NCBI GenBank assembly: GCA_903830725.1
Contig: CAIKVH010000065.1
Span: forward strand, 92,287-156,286
Source: an uncultured Burkholderiales bacterium
GTDB taxonomy: Bacteria; Pseudomonadota; Gammaproteobacteria; Burkholderiales; Burkholderiaceae_C
Direction: 5' to 3'
DNA length: 64,000 nucleotides
Under the pieces are notes generated by a model. That model saw only the letters and a list, made by a program, of their open reading frames with translations. It searched no databases and was not told where the DNA came from. The stretch's first letter is position 1. Each line of letters starts with the position of its first letter. Positions 58,828 through 64,000 of this stretch are shown piece after piece. Position numbers and translations under genes: made by a program.

Positions 58828-59004
58828 GAACCAAGCTCCAAAACAAGTTAAAAAATACAGTGTGGGCGCTTGGGTCGGTCAGATTATTTAATCCGGACGC
58901 TGAATACTTGGGCCCGGTTACTGATTCTACCGCTATATCAAAGGCGCTTTAAAGAGTTTAGTAATTAGTGCGCCAAAGCATAGAGATAAACTTACAATGA
59001 AAGT

Positions 59005-61479
59005 ATGCAAGAAATAAACACCAATGATTTTGATTCTGGGCTAGCCCGTGAGGTTGCTATGGAGGAGATTTCAGATGCTACCCCTACGCACTCTCCACTG
59101 ACTCGGGGGCTCAATGAGCAACAACGCGCAGCAGTCGAGTTGCCCAGCGAGCACGCTCTTATCTTAGCGGGCGCAGGGTCAGGAAAAACGAGGGTTTTAA
59201 CGACCCGCATTGCTTGGCTTTTGCAAACTGGACAAGTCTCCCCGAGCGCAATTTTGGGCGTAACGTTTACAAATAAGGCCGCAAAGGAGATGCTCACGAG
59301 ACTCTCGACAATGCTGCCCATACATGCAAAGGGTATGTGGATTGGAACATTTCACGGGTTATGTAATAGATTTTTGCGAGCGCATTGGAAAATTGCAAAT
59401 TTGCCACAGGCTTTTCAAATTCTCGATACGCAAGATCAACTCTCTTGCATAAAACGTTTGTATAAAGAATTTAAGGTTGATGAGGAGCGCTATCCCGCAA
59501 AACAGACCATGTGGTTTATAGCTGGCTCCAAAGAAGAGGGTCTTAGGCCTGAGCAAATTGTTGTTAAGGATTCAGATACACGAAAATTGGTTGAGCTTTA
59601 TCAACTGTATGAAGCGCAGTGCTTAAAAGAAGGGGTGGTTGATTTTGCGGAATTGATGTTGCGCTCTTATGAACTGTTAAGAGACAACGAAGCGCTTAGG
59701 GTTCATTACCAGACTCGCTTTAAGCACTTGTTAATTGACGAGTTCCAGGATACGAATAAATTGCAATACGCATGGCTTAAGCTTCTTTGCGGAACTGAAT
59801 CAAGCATGTTTGCTGTAGGCGACGACGATCAAAGCATCTATGCATTCAGGGGGGCAAGGGTTGGGAACATGGCTGATTTTGTAGATCAGTTTAAAGTTAA
59901 GCACCAAATTAAATTAGAACAAAATTATCGTTCCCACAGTAATATTTTAGAAACAGCTAATCATCTTATTAGTCACAATAAAACTAGATTGGGTAAAAAC
60001 CTGCATACCGATCAAGGCGCGGGGGAACCTGTAAGGCTTATTGAGACCCCAACCGATCTAATGGAGGCTCAGTGGTTGGTGGATGAGCTCAAGCAGTTAC
60101 TGCGGGATGGTGAAAACGCAAACGGTGAAGAGGGTATTACCAATAAAAGTGAGATTGCAATTTTGTACCGTAGCAACGCGCAAAGTCGAGTGATTGAGAC
60201 TACTTTATTTAACAATGCCATTCCCTACCGAGTTTACGGAGGACTTAGGTTCTTTGAGCGTGCGGAGATAAAAAATGCACTGGCTTATCTGCGGTTGTTA
60301 GAAAATCCAAGTGATGACACAAGTTTCCTGCGAGTGGTTAATTTTCCCGCCCGAGGTATTGGAGCTAGGACTCTTGAGCACTTAACGGATATCGCCCGCG
60401 AGAAGGGTTTGTCTTTGTATCAAGCTGTACCCTTCATGAGTGGTAAGGCGGGGGTTAATTTAACTGCTTTTGTTACCCTGATCAGCGAGATTCGTGCGCA
60501 ATCCGTTAACTGCACATTAAAGGACATTGTTGAGCTTGTGTTAGATCAATCCAAATTGGTTGAGCATTACACCTTGGAGCGTGAGGGGGCGGACCGAGTA
60601 GAGAACTTGCTTGAGCTCGTGAATGCTGCACAAAGCTTTGTGATGCTAGAGGGATTTGGTCGAGATGCGATAGCTGTAGCAAGCAAAAATCTTCCCGCGC
60701 TGATTGAGGCAATAGCCACTGAGGGCGGTGAATCTGATTCTTTAACCCAAGGGGTGGCTTTAAATGAGACACTCTCGTTCACCAACGAAGATACAGGAGA
60801 GACGCAGTCTCCTTTGATTGCGTTTTTAACACACGCAGCACTTGAGGCAGGGGACAATCAAGCTCAAGCGGGGCACGAGGCTGTGCAACTGATGACGGTA
60901 CACGCAGCAAAGGGATTGGAATTTGATTGTGTATTTATTACTGGACTTGAGGAGGGATTATTTCCTCACGAAAATTCCATGAATGATCATAATGGATTAG
61001 AAGAAGAGCGACGATTAATGTATGTCGCAATTACAAGAGCCAGAAGACGTCTGTATTTAAGCCATTCTCAAACACGGATGTTGCACGGGCAAACTCGTTA
61101 CAACATCAGGTCTAGGTTTGTGGATGAACTCCCCCCCCACGCCATCAAGTCATTGAGTCCGCCTAAGAGTGCAACTCCATTGCCGACATGGGGGGCGTGG
61201 GATTCCGGTGGCAGCAAGAGTTCGTCCTATTCAAATGTAAGTCCCTACAAGAGAGCCAATGCTAGTGCCCCTCCTCAACCCGTCACGCAACGCCCTAAAG
61301 AGGGTCCTAATCAATGGGTGCAGGTGGGCGTACAAGTATTCCATACAAAGTTTGGAGAAGGAAAAGTAATCTCCGTTGAAGGTAATGGGGATGATGCTAG
61401 GGCGCAGGTTAATTTCCCAAGACATGGGATCAAGTGGCTTGCACTTTCTGTTGCAAAACTAACTCAAGTCGACTCGTAG
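59005..61479 (+). CDS. uvrD: DNA helicase II, UvrD/PcrA type
   Basis: 3'-to-5' superfamily 1 helicase for nucleotide excision and mismatch repair. Walker A AGAGSGKT is at residues 55-62; VGDDDQSIYAFRGA, VTFTNKAA, LEQNYRS and MTVHAAKGLEFD are other helicase motifs in order. A polar linker at about 715-770 leads to a C-terminal Tudor-like part (VFHTKFGEGKVI) typical of UvrD. Length 824 is slightly long. It is divergent from guaC. Confidence 0.94.
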   Translation: MQEINTNDFDSGLAREVAMEEISDATPTHSPLTRGLNEQQRAAVELPSEHALILAGAGSGKTRVLTTRIAWLLQTGQVSPSAILGVTFTNKAAKEMLTRLSTMLPIHAKGMWIGTFHGLCNRFLRAHWKIANLPQAFQILDTQDQLSCIKRLYKEFKVDEERYPAKQTMWFIAGSKEEGLRPEQIVVKDSDTRKLVELYQLYEAQCLKEGVVDFAELMLRSYELLRDNEALRVHYQTRFKHLLIDEFQDTNKLQYAWLKLLCGTESSMFAVGDDDQSIYAFRGARVGNMADFVDQFKVKHQIKLEQNYRSHSNILETANHLISHNKTRLGKNLHTDQGAGEPVRLIETPTDLMEAQWLVDELKQLLRDGENANGEEGITNKSEIAILYRSNAQSRVIETTLFNNAIPYRVYGGLRFFERAEIKNALAYLRLLENPSDDTSFLRVVNFPARGIGARTLEHLTDIAREKGLSLYQAVPFMSGKAGVNLTAFVTLISEIRAQSVNCTLKDIVELVLDQSKLVEHYTLEREGADRVENLLELVNAAQSFVMLEGFGRDAIAVASKNLPALIEAIATEGGESDSLTQGVALNETLSFTNEDTGETQSPLIAFLTHAALEAGDNQAQAGHEAVQLMTVHAAKGLEFDCVFITGLEEGLFPHENSMNDHNGLEEERRLMYVAITRARRRLYLSHSQTRMLHGQTRYNIRSRFVDELPPHAIKSLSPPKSATPLPTWGAWDSGGSKSSSYSNVSPYKRANASAPPQPVTQRPKEGPNQWVQVGVQVFHTKFGEGKVISVEGNGDDARAQVNFPRHGIKWLALSVAKLTQVDS

Positions 61480-61489
61480 TTAACTTTAT

Positions 61490-62074
61490 TCATTGCGACG
61501 GCGTATTAAAGCGCGGAAATTTGAAAAGGTTCATAGCAACGATCACTCTGCGACCCTCGGTTGGGGGGACGTGATGGTTTAATATTCCTGGAAATAAAAC
61601 AAGGGATCCCGGAACAGGTTTTACCATCAGGGAATTTGCAAAAATAATTGGCGCACTCTCGGGCTGAGACTCTAAATAGATGACGGCAGAAAAATCAGAG
61701 GGAAAGTGATTATGGGGAATAGTTTGATCAGACTGTTCATAAATAGCACACCAACAGTCCGCTACAAATAGATCTACATTGATCCCCTCAAGATCACAGC
61801 TTAAGGTTTCCCGGGATACACGTTTTGCAATTTTAATAACTAACTCTGTCAGCGGTAATAACTTGTCATTTAAGAGATGACTCTTATATGAACTTGAATA
61901 TTTTGCCTTCACATTAGATGTAATAGATTCTGGATGTGAGATTTGAAGCTCATAGACGGCTTCTTTAGCAAGTGCAAGCTCATGGGTGTGAGCGTTTAAG
62001 TCGCAGCAAAATATTGGCAACTGAAGAGGTACAGCAACATTTTTAATATCAAGAGTTAATGTTTGATCCATCAT
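61490..62074 (-). CDS. Putative 2OG-Fe(II) oxygenase-like protein
   Basis: A 194-residue soluble protein resembling the short 2OG-Fe(II) oxygenase group (TIGR02466-like). PHNHFPSDFSAVIYL supplies His121/His123, the strand GSLVLFPGILNHHVPP the distal His167 or His168, and EGRRVIVAMNL the arginine that would bind 2-oxoglutarate. Substrate unknown; relatives may modify proteins or small molecules. It is convergent to uvrD (10 bases apart) and divergent from the repeat protein at 62521. Confidence 0.7.
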   Translation of the reverse strand: MMDQTLTLDIKNVAVPLQLPIFCCDLNAHTHELALAKEAVYELQISHPESITSNVKAKYSSSYKSHLLNDKLLPLTELVIKIAKRVSRETLSCDLEGINVDLFVADCWCAIYEQSDQTIPHNHFPSDFSAVIYLESQPESAPIIFANSLMVKPVPGSLVLFPGILNHHVPPTEGRRVIVAMNLFKFPRFNTPSQ

Positions 62075-62520
62075 TTAATGTTTTCAAATAGTGTCGTTTG
62101 TTAGCGCAATTTTAGTTTGTACCAAAATGTTTAAGTCCAGTCTTAAGTCCAAGTTCAGGGGCTGATAGCCATATGGCCAAATAATACTTTATTGTTATTT
62201 CTATAGACAAGAAAGATAGTCATCTAGGCGTTGAATCAATGAAGATTTGAGGTAATTAATACCAAAGAAAACATTTTATATGGTTTTGAAAAATAAACAT
62301 ACAAAACTAGCTAAAGAATTGGCAGTTTTGGTCGATTAGTAAGAGGCGATAAATTCGTTTGTGAAAGTCGGATGAATTGTGGGTTGCCTTTCGCAGCAAA
62401 TTTAAGCTGTGAAAGTGGGAGCCTGTTTTGACGATTATTTAGGAAAAAGTTCGTTGGTGTATTCATTAACTCTGGGTTAGTTGATTTTCGGGACTAATCC
62501 AACAAATTGGCATCACTTAA
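62075..62520. other. Long intergenic region before the repeat protein
   Basis: No gene is supported in these 446 bases. It is A/T-rich and contains TTAAGTCCA twice (62131-62139 and 62143-62151, 12-base period), GCCATATGGC at about 62168-62177, and TGTGAAAGT followed by (C/G)GGA twice (62360-62372 and 62408-62420). These direct repeats may be regulator sites. A stop codon directly precedes the repeat-protein ATG, and no clear ribosome binding site is visible there. Confidence 0.6.
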
Positions 62521-64000
62521 ATGTCTATTAACTCTGCGTTTCTAAAAAACTTAACCTCTGCCGAAATGGCGATTCTGACCTACAGTCAAGTGGTGGGGAT
62601 CAACACGGCTGAGGTTCAGTCACTTGCCATTGCATTAGTGCGGGCATTAACCAGTGCGCAGGTCAGTCAATTGCTTACTGAACAAGTTTTCGCCCTAACT
62701 ACCCAGCAGTTTCAAACGCTTAGCACGGGTCAAGTTGCGGCTTTGACATCAAGCGGTATTTCAGCCTTATCGACATCTCACATCGAAACTTTAAGTAGTG
62801 TGCAAGTAGCAGCGATTAATACGAGCGGCGTCACCGCTCTAACAAGCGCGCAAGTGGCGACCTTAAATTCACGACAAATATCAGCCCTTACCCTTGATCA
62901 AATTGGTGTCCTGTCCACATCACAGGTAAATGTCCTAAGCTCGCAGCAATCGGTTGGCATTACAACGAGGGCAATTGCAGCACTGACGAGTATTCAGTTC
63001 CAGGCGTTGTCGACACAGGCTATTTTGGGTCTAAATCCTACCCAGATTTCGGCTGTTACGACTGCGCAAAGTGCAAACGTTACGACGAGCCAACTGGCCG
63101 TAATTAACTCGGTCAATATTCAGGCGCTAACGACAAATGCACTTCAGGCCTTATCCACGACCTCTATCTCACAACTATCTAGCCTACAAATTCAAGCGCT
63201 CTCGAGTTTCAGTTTAGATGCGCTCTCAAGCTCTCAGTTAGCTGCACTATCGACCGCGCAGATTCAGTCTTTATTAACGACGCAAGTTAATGGCCTAACC
63301 ACCGCTCAAATCGCGTCACTAACAACGGATGCATTAGTTGCTCTCACATCAACGCAGGTTAGGGCGTTAAACAGTCCACAAATACAGTCGCTAACTGCAG
63401 ATCAGATTATCAGTTTAACGCCGGATCAATTAAATTCTTTAACCTCAAATCAGGTCATATCACTTGTTTCTTTTGGTGTAAATTCTTTATCAACGGATCA
63501 AATATCCTCGTTAGCAACCCAGCAAGTAACCGCTTTGAGTAGTCTTCAAATTGTTGCATTAACAACGGATCAAATAGTTGCATTAACTACGAATCAAGTT
63601 CTCGCGCTTACATCATCTCAAGTAGCAAGTCTGACCACCCAAAGCATTAATACTCTATCTAGTGATCAAACCCAAGCTTTGACAACAGGGAACATAAAAG
63701 CTTTAAGTACAGATTCGATCATTGCACTTGGTACAACGGGGATAAATTTCCTTACCACGCAACAAATTGTAGTTTTAAGTAACGATCAACTTAGAGCTTT
63801 AACTACAAGTCAATTGTTGAATTTGAATACTACGAATGTAGTTTCCCTTACAACACCTCAGATTGCTGGGCTAACAAGCGTAGCGGTAAATTCATTGTCG
63901 AGTACACAGTTGCAGGTGCTGAGCACAGCGCAGGCTATAGCGTTATCGACCTCAGGGATAACGGGACTAAATTCAGTCAACATTGTTGGAGTCACAACGA
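62521..64000 (+). CDS. Octapeptide-repeat protein, truncated by window edge
   Basis: An open frame of 493 codons without stop at the right edge. From residue 2 it is built from 61 complete octapeptides in unbroken register, then half of another. The consensus is [AS]-L-[ST]-[ST]-x-Q-[IVL]-x; position 2 is Leu, Ile or Val in every unit, position 7 hydrophobic in nearly all, and position 6 Gln in most. No Cys or Trp occurs, charged residues are few, and there is no signal peptide or membrane segment. Codons differ widely between units, so the pattern is kept at protein level. Function unknown; secreted structural or adhesive roles are inference. Confidence 0.85.
   Translation, partial: MSINSAFLKNLTSAEMAILTYSQVVGINTAEVQSLAIALVRALTSAQVSQLLTEQVFALTTQQFQTLSTGQVAALTSSGISALSTSHIETLSSVQVAAINTSGVTALTSAQVATLNSRQISALTLDQIGVLSTSQVNVLSSQQSVGITTRAIAALTSIQFQALSTQAILGLNPTQISAVTTAQSANVTTSQLAVINSVNIQALTTNALQALSTTSISQLSSLQIQALSSFSLDALSSSQLAALSTAQIQSLLTTQVNGLTTAQIASLTTDALVALTSTQVRALNSPQIQSLTADQIISLTPDQLNSLTSNQVISLVSFGVNSLSTDQISSLATQQVTALSSLQIVALTTDQIVALTTNQVLALTSSQVASLTTQSINTLSSDQTQALTTGNIKALSTDSIIALGTTGINFLTTQQIVVLSNDQLRALTTSQLLNLNTTNVVSLTTPQIAGLTSVAVNSLSSTQLQVLSTAQAIALSTSGITGLNSVNIVGVTT
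62524..63987 (+). repeat. 61 tandem 24-bp units encoding octapeptides
   Basis: Units of exactly 24 bases with no insertion or deletion across 1464 bases. DNA identity between units is low (all six leucine codons are used at position 2), the amino-acid pattern high. The most regular stretch is about 63540-63640, where ALTTDQIV, ALTTNQVL and ALTSSQVA follow one another. Confidence 0.9.

Noticed and set aside
62521..64000. TAL-effector-like repeats, because units such as LTTDQIVAL resemble the LTPEQVVAI start of TALE repeats
   Set aside because: The period is 8 residues rather than 33-35, and the rest of the TALE repeat (variable di-residue, second helix) is absent.
62521..64000. Pentapeptide-repeat or coiled-coil heptad protein
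   Set aside because: The register is strictly eight; hydrophobics recur at 5-3 spacing, which fits neither A(D/N)LxX pentapeptides nor heptads.

Overview
The window looks like ordinary chromosome of a betaproteobacterium of the order Burkholderiales with moderate GC content. The evidence is gene order: the chains asd-fimV-truA-trpF-trpB-trpA-accD, leuC-leuD-leuB-asd, sdhC-sdhD-sdhA-sdhB-sdhE-gltA with a GntR regulator and divergent mdh, and degP-lepA-lepB-rnc-era-recO-pdxJ-acpS-nagZ are typical of that order. I cannot place the genus. No insertion sequence, prophage, CRISPR array, tRNA or rRNA was recognised.

Layout. 1-4044: end of a cytochrome c maturation operon (ccmF, incomplete at the left edge, ccmG, ccmH, ccmI) closed by a strong terminator. 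4174-12357 (minus strand): an orphan LuxR-type response regulator, trpS, a site-2 protease, a YciO/Sua5 protein, a DMT permease, a PHP-domain RNase AM-like protein, recJ and a phosphoglycerate-mutase-like protein. 12459-21883 (plus): lolC-lolD lipoprotein exporter, a TatD nuclease, a spermidine-synthase-like protein, tctB-tctA without tctC, a gamma-glutamyltransferase-like protein, a DMT permease and an SDR-fold protein lacking YxxxK. 21889-32831: a CoA-binding protein (minus), then degP and the lepA to nagZ operon, then a small two-CxxC protein. 32949-52467 (minus): lysS, accD, trpA, trpB, trpF, truA, fimV, asd, leuB, leuD, leuC, a Cys-rich unknown, gltA, sdhE, sdhB, sdhA, sdhD, sdhC and a GntR regulator. 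52634-57753 (plus): mdh, a CitE-like lyase, an exported unknown and acnB. The right end has guaC (minus), uvrD (plus), a 2OG-Fe(II)-oxygenase-like gene (minus) and, running off the edge, a protein made of tandem octapeptides.

How they work together. sdh, gltA, mdh and acnB form one TCA-cycle block around a GntR regulator with a clear inverted repeat in the divergent control region. leu, asd and trp genes form an amino-acid block; lepA to nagZ is a housekeeping operon for translation, secretion, RNA processing, cofactor and wall recycling.

The most unusual element is the open reading frame from 62521 to the right edge. From residue 2 onward it consists of 61 consecutive octapeptides of the type [AS]-L-[ST]-[ST]-x-Q-[IVL]-x with no break in register. 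Other points of interest are a candidate small RNA or leader with a strong terminator just before lepA, a 20-codon leader ORF overlapping the degP start, a Trp-containing mini-ORF before trpB, and an iron-sulphur type cysteine motif in TrpRS.
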